DNA of 64,000 nucleotides from SHWC01 sp050173345 (GCA_050173345.1 JBFXKW010000001.1:372001-436000); one strand, 5' to 3'; positions 1 through 9,316 are shown, numbered from the stretch's first letter. Notes: generated by a model from the letters alone, not told the origin. Translations and numbers: made by a program.

Positions 1-2096
1 CGTTCGTCTGGCGCAAGAATCTCGATTTCGCCGCGATCCAGGATATCCACTCCATCAAGCGCCAGATCAACGCCCACAAGGGCCATCATGTCGTCGCCCT
101 GCACGGGCACGACATCAAGGTCGGCCGGGGCGGCATCCGCGAGATCGAATTCTATGCGCAGACCCAGCAGCTCATCTGGGGAGGCCGGCTGCCCGAGGTG
201 CGCGTGGCGGCGACCTGCCCGGCGCTGCGCGCGCTCGCCACGGCCGGCCGCACCGAGCGCGCGGCTGCCGAGACGCTGATCTCGGCCTATGCCTTCCTGC
301 GCCGCCTCGAACACCGTCTACAGATGGTGGCTGACGAGCAGCGCCACAACCTGCCCTCGGATGATGCGGGTTTCGCGCGGATCGCCACCTTCATGGGCTA
401 TGCCGACCCGGCCGGCTTCGGCGACGATCTGAAGGGGCACCTGGAGCGGGTCGAGCAGCACTATGCCGAGCTGTTCGAGGATGCGCCGGCGCTCGGCTCG
501 GGGGAAGGCAATCTGGTCTTCACCGGCACCGAGGACGACCCCGACACGCTGCGGACCCTGGCCTCGCTCGGCTTTCGGGAACCCGCGCCGATCGCCGCCT
601 GCATCCGCGGCTGGCACCATGGCCGCATTCGGGCGACGCGCTCGACCCGCGCGCGCGAGATTCTGACCGAACTGATGCCGGCGCTCCTGAAGGCGCTCGG
701 CGCGACGGCCAACCCGGACGCCGCGTTCATGAAGTTCAACGAGTTCCTGTCGAACCTGCCGTCCGGCGTGCAGCTCTTTTCGCTGTTCTACTCGAACCCG
801 GAGCTGCTCGATCAGGTCGCCGATGTCATGGGCAGCGCGCCTCGGCTCGCCGAGCAGCTCAGCCGGCGCCCCAGCCTGCTCGAAGGCGTCCTTACCGGCG
901 ACTACGACACGCCGCTGCCCGGCCGCGACGCCATGATCGGCGAGCTGGAGCAGCTTCTCCGCAACGTGCAGGATTTCCAGGACACGCTCGATGCCGTGAG
1001 GCGCTTCGTCCACGACCGGCAATTCCAGGTCGGCGTGCAGCTCCTGCGCTCGCGTGTCGACGGCGACACCGCGACCGCCAATCTCAGCGACCTTGCCGAT
1101 ACCGCGCTCCTGGTGCTGCTGCCGCGTGTCGAGGCCGAATTCAGGCGCGCTCACGGGCGCGTGCCGGGCGGCGGTTTTGCCGTGATCGCGTTAGGCAAGC
1201 TCGGCTCGCGCGAGCTCACCTTCGAATCCGATCTCGACCTCGTGTTCGTCTACGACACGCCGCGGGGCCTCGACGCCGTATCGGACGGCGAGCGCCCCCT
1301 CGCGGCGAGCCAATACTACGCCCGGCTGGGCCAGCGCCTGGTCGGCGCGCTCACGGCGCTGACGCCCGAGGGCCGTCTGTTCGAGGTCGACACCCGGCTC
1401 AGGCCGTCGGGCAATGCCGGGCCGTTCTCCTCCGAGATCGGCGCGTTCCTGCGCTACCACATGGAGTCCGCCTGGACCTTCGAGCACATGGCGCTGACCC
1501 GGGCGCGGCTGCTGGCGGCGCCGCGCGCGCTGGCACGCCGGCTCGAAGACGGGATCCGCGCCGTGCTGAGCCGCGAACGCGATCCCGACCGGCTGGTCAT
1601 CGATGTCGCCGAGATGCGCCACCGCATTGACGCCGAACGGCATACGGACAACCCCTGGAGGCTGAAATATTGCCGCGGCGGCCAGCTCGACCTCGAATTC
1701 ATCGCGCAATACCTGCAGCTCCGCGAGGCATCACGGCACCCGGAGGTTCTGGCGCTGTCGGCGGCCGGCGCGTTCGGGCGGCTCGCGGCGGCCCACATCA
1801 TCAGGGCGGGAGAGGCGCAGGCGCTCGAGGGGATCGCGCACTTCTACCGCGTCCTGCAAGTCCTGCTTCGCCTCACCGTCGGCACTGCGCGCGACGAGTT
1901 GAGCTTTCCCCCGGGGGTCGAGGAGGTGCTGACGCGCTCGACCGGCATGTCCGATTTCGGCGCGGTCAAGCGCCGGCTGTTCGACGCCGAGGCTTATGTG
2001 CGCGCCTGCTTTGAGCGTAATATCGAACGCCCGGCGGCCGAGGCCCGGCAGCGTCTCGATGCAGCGGAACGACAGAACAGGGAGAGTAGCGGATGA
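1..2096 (+). CDS. glnE: Bifunctional glutamine synthetase adenylyltransferase/deadenylase, 5'-truncated
   Basis: The reading frame is open from the window edge (codons start at base 3) and runs to TGA at 2094-2096, so the N-terminus is missing. The first nucleotidyltransferase domain is entered at once, with the motif GRGGIREIEFYAQ near bases 125-165. The second, C-terminal domain carries ALGKLGSRELTFESDLDLVF and later YCRGGQLDLEFIAQY. This two-domain arrangement is typical of GlnE, which adds and removes AMP on glutamine synthetase in response to PII signals in the cytoplasm. The stop overlaps the start of bcp by four bases (ATGA), indicating co-translation. Confidence 0.95.
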   Translation, partial: FVWRKNLDFAAIQDIHSIKRQINAHKGHHVVALHGHDIKVGRGGIREIEFYAQTQQLIWGGRLPEVRVAATCPALRALATAGRTERAAAETLISAYAFLRRLEHRLQMVADEQRHNLPSDDAGFARIATFMGYADPAGFGDDLKGHLERVEQHYAELFEDAPALGSGEGNLVFTGTEDDPDTLRTLASLGFREPAPIAACIRGWHHGRIRATRSTRAREILTELMPALLKALGATANPDAAFMKFNEFLSNLPSGVQLFSLFYSNPELLDQVADVMGSAPRLAEQLSRRPSLLEGVLTGDYDTPLPGRDAMIGELEQLLRNVQDFQDTLDAVRRFVHDRQFQVGVQLLRSRVDGDTATANLSDLADTALLVLLPRVEAEFRRAHGRVPGGGFAVIALGKLGSRELTFESDLDLVFVYDTPRGLDAVSDGERPLAASQYYARLGQRLVGALTALTPEGRLFEVDTRLRPSGNAGPFSSEIGAFLRYHMESAWTFEHMALTRARLLAAPRALARRLEDGIRAVLSRERDPDRLVIDVAEMRHRIDAERHTDNPWRLKYCRGGQLDLEFIAQYLQLREASRHPEVLALSAAGAFGRLAAAHIIRAGEAQALEGIAHFYRVLQVLLRLTVGTARDELSFPPGVEEVLTRSTGMSDFGAVKRRLFDAEAYVRACFERNIERPAAEARQRLDAAERQNRESSG

Positions 2097-2563
2097 GCAA
2101 GGCGCTCAAGGAAGGCGACAAGGCGCCGGATTTCAATGCGCCGACCGATGGCGGCGGCAAACTGAAGCTATCGAGCCTCAAGGGCCGCAAGGTCGTGCTC
2201 TACTTCTACCCGAAGGACGATACGCCGGGCTGCACCGCCGAGGCATGCGGCTTTCGCGACAACCTGAAGGCGTTCACCAAGGCCGATGCGGAGATCATCG
2301 GCGTGTCGCGCGACAGCGAGGCGAAGCACGACAAGTTCAAGGAGAAGTACGATCTGCCGTTCACGCTGGTCTCGGACGCCGACGGCAAGATCTGCGAGGC
2401 CTACGGCACCTGGATCGAGAAGAGCATGTACGGCCGCAAATACATGGGCATCGATCGCGCCACCTTCCTGATCGACGAGAAGGGCGTGGTGCGCAAGATT
2501 TGGCGCAAGGTCAAGGTGACCGGCCATGTCGAGGAGGTGCTTGCGGCGTCCAAGGAGCTTTGA
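2093..2563 (+). CDS. bcp: Thioredoxin-dependent peroxiredoxin, Bcp/PrxQ type
   Basis: This 156-residue protein matches the usual Bcp length. The peroxidatic site lies in YPKDDTPGCTAEACGF: Cys47 is the expected peroxidatic cysteine and Cys52, five residues on, the resolving cysteine of the atypical two-Cys (PrxQ) type. The family reduces hydrogen peroxide and organic hydroperoxides in the cytoplasm using thioredoxin. Its ATG overlaps the glnE stop (ATGA at 2093-2096), and its own TGA overlaps the presumed TTG start of the next gene, so the three genes look like one transcript. Identity is firm; the physiological substrate is not shown. Confidence 0.95.
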   Translation: MSKALKEGDKAPDFNAPTDGGGKLKLSSLKGRKVVLYFYPKDDTPGCTAEACGFRDNLKAFTKADAEIIGVSRDSEAKHDKFKEKYDLPFTLVSDADGKICEAYGTWIEKSMYGRKYMGIDRATFLIDEKGVVRKIWRKVKVTGHVEEVLAASKEL

Positions 2564-3360
2564 CCCTGCCCGCCTCGCTTGCCGATGCCGCGCGGCTGGT
2601 GCTGCTGAGCGCCGCGCCGGAGCAGAAGCGCGCGCTCACGCAGCGTTTCGCCGAGGCGTGGCGTTCGGGCGAAATCGGCCGGGTCGGCTCGGCCGCGATG
2701 CCCGATCGACCGGCGCGGCCCGAGGCGCCGGCCTTGCTGCCGCCGCGCGAGATGCCGCGCCGCCGCCGGAACGGGCTCAAGGGGCGTATCGCGCTGCTGC
2801 ACGCGGTCGCCCATATCGAGCTCAACGCGATCGACCTCGCATGGGACATCATCGGCCGCTTCACCAACGAAGCTCTGCCGCGCGCCTTCTACGACGATTG
2901 GGTCGCGGTGGCCGCCGACGAGGCGCGCCATTTCGGCCTGCTGTCAGGCCGTCTCGGCGCGCTCGGCGCCGCCTATGGCGATCTGCCGGCGCATGACGGC
3001 CTGTGGCGCTCGGCGCAGCAAACCGCGCACGACCTCTTGGCGCGCCTCGCGGTAGTGCCGCTCCTGCTCGAAGCCCGCGGCCTCGACGTGACGCCCGGCA
3101 TGGCGGCATCGCTGCGCGCGGCCGGCGATGTGGAGAGCGCCGCCGTGCTCGATGTCATCTACGCTGAGGAGATCGGCCACGTCGCCGCCGGGCGGCGCTG
3201 GTTCGAGGCGCTCTGCACCGCGCGCGGCCTCGATCCCGAAGCAACGTTCCGCGATCTCGTGCGCCGCCATCATGGTGCACCGCCGAAACCGCCGTTCAAT
3301 CGCGAGGCCCGCGCGCGGGCCGGGCTCGCTTCCACCTTCTACGAACACGACGCGGCGTGA
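2560..3360 (+). CDS. DUF455 family ferritin-like protein
   Basis: The product is about 266 residues with the DUF455 signature: an alanine-rich N-terminus, then helices carrying HAVAHIELNAIDLAWD, AADEARHF and IYAEEIGHVAAG. The Glu/His pattern (HxxxHIE, DEARH, EEIGH) is that of a ferritin-like four-helix fold with a possible di-metal site. The reaction is unknown. The start is taken as TTG at 2560, which overlaps the bcp stop as TTGA. An AAGGAG lies only two bases upstream of it, so CTG at 2566, eight bases away, is an alternative. DUF455 directly after bcp is a recurrent alphaproteobacterial arrangement. Confidence 0.82.
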   Translation: MTLPASLADAARLVLLSAAPEQKRALTQRFAEAWRSGEIGRVGSAAMPDRPARPEAPALLPPREMPRRRRNGLKGRIALLHAVAHIELNAIDLAWDIIGRFTNEALPRAFYDDWVAVAADEARHFGLLSGRLGALGAAYGDLPAHDGLWRSAQQTAHDLLARLAVVPLLLEARGLDVTPGMAASLRAAGDVESAAVLDVIYAEEIGHVAAGRRWFEALCTARGLDPEATFRDLVRRHHGAPPKPPFNREARARAGLASTFYEHDAA

Positions 3361-3439
3361 TTGCCTGAGCCTGCCCCGAGGCGCTAGCTTGCATGGCCAA
3401 GCCGCGGGCGAAGCGGCGCGCCATGCAACGAGGGGCACC

Positions 3440-5479
3440 ATGCGCTATCCACGTCTTTTCTCGGAATGGAAGATTCGGAACGCCACGATCAAGAACCGGG
3501 TGGTGTTTCCGCCGACTTGCCCGAGCTGGGTGACCGACCCGTGGAACGGCGTCTTCTTCGACATGGCGACGCACTACTATGCCGAGCGCGCCAAGGGCGG
3601 CGTCGGCCTCATCATCATCGGCGGCACGCACGTCCATCCGTCGTCGCTCAGCGCGCCGCTGCTCATGCCGCAGCTCTACGACGACCGCAACATCAAGCCG
3701 CTCTCGGAGATCGCCAAGGCGGTGCATGCCGAGGGCTGCAAGCTCGGCATCCAGCTCTGGCACTCGGGCGTGCGCGGCTTCCCCTCCTTCAAGCAGGCGC
3801 CGCATCACGACTACAACGCCACCTGGTACACCCTGTCGCCGTCCCAGGTGCCGCTCGGCGAGTTCCCCGGCGCCTCGACGCCGAAGGCGATGGAGGAGGA
3901 GGAGATCGAGGAGATCCTGCAAGCCTATGGCGACGCCGGCCGGCGCGCGATCGAGGCCGGGCTCGACGGCGTCGAGCTGCATCTCTCCCACGGCTACCTG
4001 CCCTGGCAGTTCCTTTCGCCGCTCTACAACAAGCGCACCGATCGCTGGGGCGGCTCCTACGAGAATCGCCTGCGCTTTCCGATCGAGGCGCTGAAGCGCA
4101 TCAGGAAGGGAATCGGCGACGGGCCCTGGCTCGGCTTCCGCATCAACTCGACCTCGTTCTGGCCGGGTGATTTGGAGATCGACGACATCAGGAAGATCGT
4201 GCCCGACATCCAGAAGGCGGCGGACACCGACTACGTCAACGTCTCGGCCGGCGTGCATCACAGCTTCATTCACACGCCGATGGAGTTCCAGGGCGGCTGG
4301 GAGCGCGGCTATGCCCGCAAGATCCGCGAGGTCTCGATCAAGCCGGTGCTCGCGGTCGGCCGCATCACCTCGCCCGACGTGGCCGAATCGCTGCTCGAGG
4401 CCGGCGATGCCGATGCGATCTGCCTCGCGCGCCAGCTCTTCACCGATCCCTTCTGGGCCAAGAAGGCGCAGGAAGGAAAGGCCGACGACATCCGCGCCTG
4501 CGTCGCCGCCAATTTCTGCTGGAAGAGCGTGAGCCTCGGCGGGCGCGTGCAGTGCGTCTACAACCCGACGGTCGGGCGCGAGGGGCAGTGGGGCGAGGGC
4601 AAGCTGATCAAGGCGCCCAAGCCCAAGACCGTGCTCGTCATCGGCGGCGGCCCGGCCGGGCTCGAATTCTCCCGCATCGCCGCGGCGCGCGGCCACAAGG
4701 TCGTGGTGCTGGAGCGCGAATCGCAGACCGGCGGCCATGTCCGCCTCCAATCATTGCTGCCGAGCCGCGCCGAGTTCGGCGACATCGCGCGCTGGCTCGC
4801 CGACCAGGCGCACAAGAACGGCGCCGAGATCAGGACCGACAGCCCGGTGAGCGAGGACGGCCTCGATGCCCTGCTCGCCGCCGAGAAGCCCGACCATGTG
4901 GTGATCGCGACCGGCTCGTCGGTCTGCGTCGACGGCTTCCAGGGCTGGACCGCCGAGCCGGTCGCCGGCTGGGACAGCGGCAACTGCATCGGCTGGGATG
5001 AGGTGGTGACCGCGCGCCAGCGCGCCGCCGGCGTCTCCTTCCCCGGCCATGTCGTGGTGCTCGACGACATGTGCGACGTGGTCGCGCCGCTCACCGCGGT
5101 CGCCATGACCGAGGCCGGCGCCGCCTCGGTCACGCTGGTCACGCGCTGGCCGATGGTCGGCATGGAGACCATGCTCGACGTCTATTTCGACTGGATCATG
5201 CCGAAGCTCTACAAGGCCGGCGTCAAGATCATGGTCGATCACTTCCCGCGCAAGGTCGAGGAGGACAGGCTTACCCTCTTCAACGTCCACCACGAGGAGT
5301 CCGAGACCGTGCTGCCCGCCGACTGGATCGTGATGGCGACCGGCCGGCGCTCCGAGGATTCGCTCTATCACGCGCTCAAGGCCAAGGGCGTCCCGGTCGA
5401 GGCGATCGGCGACGCCGTCGCGCCCCGCTACACCTACGAAGCGGTCTACGAGGGCCACCGCGCCGGACGGAGGATTTGA
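3440..5479 (+). CDS. FMN/FAD/Fe-S oxidoreductase of the old-yellow-enzyme (2,4-dienoyl-CoA reductase/trimethylamine dehydrogenase) family
   Basis: ATG at 3440 follows GAGGGG and gives 679 residues, the usual size of the family. Residues 1 to about 340 form the FMN-binding TIM barrel (FSEWKIRNATIKNRVVFPP; LHLSHGYLPWQFLSPLYNKR). A cysteine segment at 354-372 links it to a Rossmann region beginning KTVLVIGGGPAGLEF, which should bind FAD and NAD(P)H. Relatives reduce dienoyl-CoAs or demethylate N-methylated compounds. The four-Cys cluster motif is unusual: Cys354, Cys360 and Cys372 are present but the expected second ligand is Ala357. The substrate is unknown, and the gene stands alone. Confidence 0.88.
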   Translation: MRYPRLFSEWKIRNATIKNRVVFPPTCPSWVTDPWNGVFFDMATHYYAERAKGGVGLIIIGGTHVHPSSLSAPLLMPQLYDDRNIKPLSEIAKAVHAEGCKLGIQLWHSGVRGFPSFKQAPHHDYNATWYTLSPSQVPLGEFPGASTPKAMEEEEIEEILQAYGDAGRRAIEAGLDGVELHLSHGYLPWQFLSPLYNKRTDRWGGSYENRLRFPIEALKRIRKGIGDGPWLGFRINSTSFWPGDLEIDDIRKIVPDIQKAADTDYVNVSAGVHHSFIHTPMEFQGGWERGYARKIREVSIKPVLAVGRITSPDVAESLLEAGDADAICLARQLFTDPFWAKKAQEGKADDIRACVAANFCWKSVSLGGRVQCVYNPTVGREGQWGEGKLIKAPKPKTVLVIGGGPAGLEFSRIAAARGHKVVVLERESQTGGHVRLQSLLPSRAEFGDIARWLADQAHKNGAEIRTDSPVSEDGLDALLAAEKPDHVVIATGSSVCVDGFQGWTAEPVAGWDSGNCIGWDEVVTARQRAAGVSFPGHVVVLDDMCDVVAPLTAVAMTEAGAASVTLVTRWPMVGMETMLDVYFDWIMPKLYKAGVKIMVDHFPRKVEEDRLTLFNVHHEESETVLPADWIVMATGRRSEDSLYHALKAKGVPVEAIGDAVAPRYTYEAVYEGHRAGRRI

Positions 5480-5522
5480 AGCCGGCGTGTTGGTTGGACG
5501 GGTTGTCGCATACCCTCTCATG

Positions 5523-5649
5523 CGTCATTGCCGGGCTTGACCCGGCAATCCAGCTTCCGTCCCAAAGTTTATCGTGGAAGCCTGGATGCGCGGATCAAGT
5601 CCGCGCATGACGATTTGAGTGGATGCCCCGCCTGCGCGGGGCATGACGA
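5523..5649. repeat. Palindromic dispersed repeat, copy 1 (three hairpin units)
   Basis: Three consecutive palindromes fill the gap between two converging genes: TGCCGGG-CTTGA-CCCGGCA (from 5529), TGCGCGG-ATCAAGT-CCGCGCA (from 5586) and TGCCCCG-CCTG-CGGGGCA-like (from 5623). They are flanked by CGTCAT or CATGACG ends and ATCCA/GGATG joins. The same design recurs at 20288, 32490 and 44525. It resembles REP/BIME-like elements common in alphaproteobacterial intergenic DNA. It may also serve as a transcription end for both neighbours. Confidence 0.8.
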
Positions 5650-5670
5650 GGAAAAAAGCGCCGGGCGCCC

Positions 5671-6799
5671 CTACGCCTTCGCCTCGCTCGTCTCGCCGAT
5701 CACGCCCACCCGGTGGGCGAGCGAGGCGGCCATGAAGCGGTCGAGGTCGCCGTCGAGCACAGCCGAGGGGTTGGTGCTCTCGACGCCGGTGCGCAAATCC
5801 TTGACGAGCTGGTAGGGCTGCAGGACGTAGGAGCGGATCTGGTGCCCCCAGCCAATGTCGGACTTCTGCGCGTTGATCGCCTGCGCCGCCTCCTCGCGCT
5901 TCTGTAGTTCCAATTCGTAGAGCCGGGCGCGCAGCATGGCCATGGCGGCGGCGCGGTTCTTGTGCTGCGAGCGCTCGTTCTGGCATTGCACGACGATGCC
6001 GGTCGGCTCGTGGACGATGCGCACCGCGCTGTCGGTGCGGTTGACGTGCTGGCCGCCGGCACCGGAGGCGCGATAGGTGTCGATGCGCAGATCCTTGTCC
6101 AGGATTTCGATCTCGATGGTGTCGTCGATCACGGGAAAGACCCAGACCGAGGCGAAGCTGGTGTGCCGCCGCGCGTTCGAATCGTAGGGCGAGATGCGCA
6201 CCAGCCGGTGCACGCCGCCCTCGGTCTTGAGCCAGCCATAGGCGTTCGGCCCCATGATCTTGATCGTGGCCGACTTGATGCCGGCCTCCTCGCCCGCGCT
6301 CTCCTCGATCCACTCGGTCTTGTAGCCGTGGGCCTCGGCCCAGCGCACGTACATGCGGAGCAGCATCTCGGCCCAGTCCTGGGATTCGGTGCCGCCCGCG
6401 CCGGCGTGAACCTCGAGGAAGCAGTCATTGCCGTCGGCCTCGCCCGAGAGCAGGCCTTCGAGCTCGAGCGCCTTGGCCTTGGCGGCGATCCGGCGCAGCG
6501 CGTCGACCGCTTCGGCATGCACCGCCTCGTCGCCCTCCTCCTCCGCAAGCTCGGCGAGGCCGAGCGAATCGGCGAGGCCGCTCTCGAGCGCGCGAAAGCC
6601 GCCGACCGCGCTATCGAGCCGGGTGCGTTCGCGCATCACCTTCTCGGCGGCGGCGGGATCGTTCCAGAGCGTGGGGTCTTCGGCGCGGGCGTTCAGTTCC
6701 GCGAGGCGCTTGGTCGAGGCATCGAGGTCAAAGATGCCTCCTCAGCAGCTCCAGCGACTGCTCGATTTCCTTGGCGAGAGAGGCGACTTCGGCGCGCAT
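5671..6799 (-). CDS. prfB: Peptide chain release factor 2, expressed by programmed +1 frameshift
   Basis: RF2 releases peptides at UGA and UAA. The gene is split: ATG at 6799 opens a 23-codon segment ending ...LLRRHL at an in-frame TGA (6730-6728). A +1 shift continues as DLDASTKRLAEL into the main frame, giving about 375 residues, the normal RF2 length. The catalytic GGQ is in RASGAGGQHVNRT. The stop-recognition tripeptide reads SPY (VRISPYDSNARRHTSF) where E. coli has SPF; I recall SPY from other alphaproteobacteria but could not check. A caller that ignores the shift would start at GTG 6639 and lose 53 residues. Confidence 0.95.
6727..6742 (-). promoter_or_regulatory. prfB programmed +1 frameshift site
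   Basis: Read on the minus strand the site is AGGAGG CAT CTT TGA C. The internal Shine-Dalgarno-like AGGAGG sits three bases before the CTT slippery codon, followed by UGA and C, the same geometry as the E. coli prfB signal. It autoregulates RF2: low RF2 slows termination at UGA and favours the shift to GAC. Confidence 0.93.
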
Positions 6800-6868
6800 G
6801 GGATAGCGACTCCTCAGGCAGTCTTGGCTCGGCGTGGTTTAAAGCCGCCTCGGGCGGCGCGCGTCAAG

Positions 6869-9316
6869 TCAGTATAGGCCGTCGAGCGAGGTATCGACCG
6901 CGGAGTCGAAGCCCGTGCCCGTGCCCAGCGCGGCGTCCGCCGGCTCGCCGATCGGCCCGATGGTGCTGGCCTGCGCGGTACGGGTCGGCTCGGTGCCGGG
7001 CTTGAAGGCCTCCAGGATGACCTCTCCGCTGCCGCGCGTCGGCAGCGCGCCGCTTTCGAGATCGACCCGGACGAAGCGGACGCCGTTCGGCACGCGGAAC
7101 GGCACCGCCGGCTCGCCCTTGTGCGCCTCCGCCATGAAGTCGCGGAAGATCGGCGCCGCGACCCGCCCGCCCGTCTCGCGCTTGCCGAGATTGCGCGGCG
7201 TGTCGAAGCCGACATAGGTGCCGACCACCAGGTCGGGCGTCATGCCGACGAACCAGGCGTCGCGCTGGTCGTTGGTCGTGCCGGTCTTGCCGGCGACCGG
7301 AAAGCCGAGCGAGGCGACGCTGCGCCCGGTGCCGCGCTGCACGACGCCTTCGAGCATCGAGACCACCTGATAGGCGCTCACCGGGTCGGCGACGCTCTCC
7401 CGAAGGTCCGCGAGCTCGGGCGGCGGGCCGCCGTCATAGACCGCGCTCTGGCAGCCGTCGCAGGGGCGCGTGTCGCGCCGGTAGATGGTGGCGCCGGTCT
7501 TGTCCTGGACGCGCTCGATGAACGCCGGCTCGACCTGCTTGCCGCCGTTGACCAGGATCGCATAGGCGCTGGTCAGCCTGAGCAGCGTGGTCTCGACCGA
7601 GCCGAGCGAGGTCGAGAGCAGATGGGGCATCTGGTCGTAGATGCCGAAGCGCTCGGCGGTATCGGAGACCGCCGGCATGCCGACCGCCTGCGCGACGCGC
7701 ACCGTCATCAGGTTGCGCGAATGCTCCACGCCGTAGCGCAGCGTGCTCGGCCCGTGGAAGTTCTCCTCGTAGTTCTCCGGCTTCCACAGCGGCAGGCCGG
7801 GGCCCTGCTCGAGCACGATCGGCGCGTCCATCACGACCGTGGACGGCGTGTAGCCGTGGTCGAGCGCGGTCAGGTAGACGAACGGCTTGAACGCCGAGCC
7901 CGGCTGCCGCTTCGCCTGGGTGGCGCGGTTGAATTCGCTGTTGCCGTAGGACAGCCCGCCGACCATCGCCAGCACGCGGCCGGTATGCGGGTCCATCACC
8001 ACCATGCCGCCGCTCACCTCGGGCACCTGGCGCAGCAGATAGCCATCGGTCGGCTGGCCCTTGTCGTCGGTCTTCCGCTCGACGAGGATGACGTCGCCCT
8101 CGTTCAGCACGTCGCCGACCTTGCCGACCGCGGGTCCGAGGGAGCGGTCCTCCCGCATCCTTCGCGCCCATTCCAGGTCGGCGAGCGCGATCGTGCCCGC
8201 GGTCTCGTCCGTGAAGCCGATCTCCGCGGTCTTGGCGGCGGTCTTGGTGACGACGGCAAGCCGCCACTCCAGCGCTGCGCCGTCCGGGACCTGCTGCACG
8301 GCGAGCGCGGAAGGCCACTCCTCGTCGAGCGGGATGTTGGCGAGCGGGCCGCGCCAGCCATGCCGCTGGTCGTAGGCCAGCAGGCCACGCTGGAACGCCC
8401 GCTCGGCGATCGCCTGCAGCTTCGGCGCGAGCGTGGTGTGAACCGACAGGCCGCCGCGATAGAGCTTGTCCTCGCCATAGTTCGCGATCAGCCAGCGGCG
8501 GGCCTCTTCGGCAAAATAGTCAGCCTTGACCATCTCGGCCTTTGGCCGGGGCCGCATCTCGAGCGGCTCGGCGAGCGCCAGCAAGGCCTCCGCGTTCGAG
8601 ATCGCGCCGTTCTCGACCATCTGCCGGATCACCCAGTTGCGCCGCGCCAGGGCGGCGTCATGGTTGCGCACCGGGTGGTAGTTGTTCGGCGCCTTGGGCA
8701 GCGCACCGAGATAGGCGGCCTCAGCGATGGTCAGCTCGCTCAGCGACTTGCCGAAATAGTCGATGGCCGCGGCGGCCACCCCGTAGGAGCCCGCGCCGAG
8801 ATAGATCTGGTTGAGATAGAGCTCGAGGATGCGGTCCTTGCTGTAGCTGCGCTCGATGCGCATGGCGAGGATGGCTTCCTTGATCTTCCGCGAGAAGCTG
8901 AGCTCGTTGCTGAGCAGGAAGTTCTTCGCCACCTGCTGCGTGATGGTCGACGCGCCGACCAGCCGGCGGTCGCCGCCGATATTGGAGATGTTGGTGACCA
9001 GGGCGCTGATCACGCTCACCGGGTCGACGCCGAAATGCTCGTAGAAGTTCTTGTCCTCGGCGGCCAGGAACGCGTTGATGACGTCCTTGGGTATCGCCGA
9101 AAGCGGCACGAAGCTCCGCTTCTCGACGGCATACTCCGCGAGCAGCCGGCCGTCGCCGGCATGCACCCGGGTCACGACCGGCGGGTCGTACCCCGCGAGC
9201 TGCTCATGGTCCGGCAGATCCTTGCCGTAATAGTAGAAGGCGACCGCGCCCGCGCCGGCGATGATGGCGACGAGCGCGACGATGACCACGCCGGTAATGA
9301 TGAGGGCACGCTTCAT
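6869..9316 (-). CDS. mrcA: Penicillin-binding protein 1A, bifunctional peptidoglycan synthase
   Basis: The 815-residue product is a class A PBP anchored by an N-terminal membrane helix (residues about 5-28). The glycosyltransferase domain has the catalytic Glu87 in AAEDKNFYEHFG and the later STITQQVAKNFLL and RKIKEAILAMRIE motifs. An insert typical of PBP1A follows, then the transpeptidase domain with Ser474-x-x-Lys477 (PGSAFKPF), SRN (VEHSRNLM) and KTGTT. It polymerises and cross-links murein in the periplasm. It lies 98 bases downstream of a cell-wall amidase on the same strand, suggesting a cell-wall unit. Confidence 0.95.
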   Translation of the reverse strand: MKRALIITGVVIVALVAIIAGAGAVAFYYYGKDLPDHEQLAGYDPPVVTRVHAGDGRLLAEYAVEKRSFVPLSAIPKDVINAFLAAEDKNFYEHFGVDPVSVISALVTNISNIGGDRRLVGASTITQQVAKNFLLSNELSFSRKIKEAILAMRIERSYSKDRILELYLNQIYLGAGSYGVAAAAIDYFGKSLSELTIAEAAYLGALPKAPNNYHPVRNHDAALARRNWVIRQMVENGAISNAEALLALAEPLEMRPRPKAEMVKADYFAEEARRWLIANYGEDKLYRGGLSVHTTLAPKLQAIAERAFQRGLLAYDQRHGWRGPLANIPLDEEWPSALAVQQVPDGAALEWRLAVVTKTAAKTAEIGFTDETAGTIALADLEWARRMREDRSLGPAVGKVGDVLNEGDVILVERKTDDKGQPTDGYLLRQVPEVSGGMVVMDPHTGRVLAMVGGLSYGNSEFNRATQAKRQPGSAFKPFVYLTALDHGYTPSTVVMDAPIVLEQGPGLPLWKPENYEENFHGPSTLRYGVEHSRNLMTVRVAQAVGMPAVSDTAERFGIYDQMPHLLSTSLGSVETTLLRLTSAYAILVNGGKQVEPAFIERVQDKTGATIYRRDTRPCDGCQSAVYDGGPPPELADLRESVADPVSAYQVVSMLEGVVQRGTGRSVASLGFPVAGKTGTTNDQRDAWFVGMTPDLVVGTYVGFDTPRNLGKRETGGRVAAPIFRDFMAEAHKGEPAVPFRVPNGVRFVRVDLESGALPTRGSGEVILEAFKPGTEPTRTAQASTIGPIGEPADAALGTGTGFDSAVDTSLDGLY

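Noticed and set aside
1996..3360. A single 454-residue frame spanning the end of glnE, bcp and DUF455
   Set aside because: Only the part after 2560 has family character. Upstream it is an out-of-frame shadow of glnE and bcp, which both have clear products in other frames.
3128..3439. N-terminal extension of the OYE-type oxidoreductase
   Set aside because: The extension overlaps DUF455 in another frame and is arginine/serine-rich nonsense. ATG 3440 with GAGGGG starts exactly at the family N-terminus.
3296..4750. 484-residue minus-strand frame opposite the OYE-type gene
   Set aside because: No recognisable fold and composition typical of antisense shadow frames.
5523..5649. Short peptides (for example GLDPAIQ-type) encoded by the palindromic repeats
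   Set aside because: Such reading frames recur because the repeat sequence recurs; there is no independent sign of translation.
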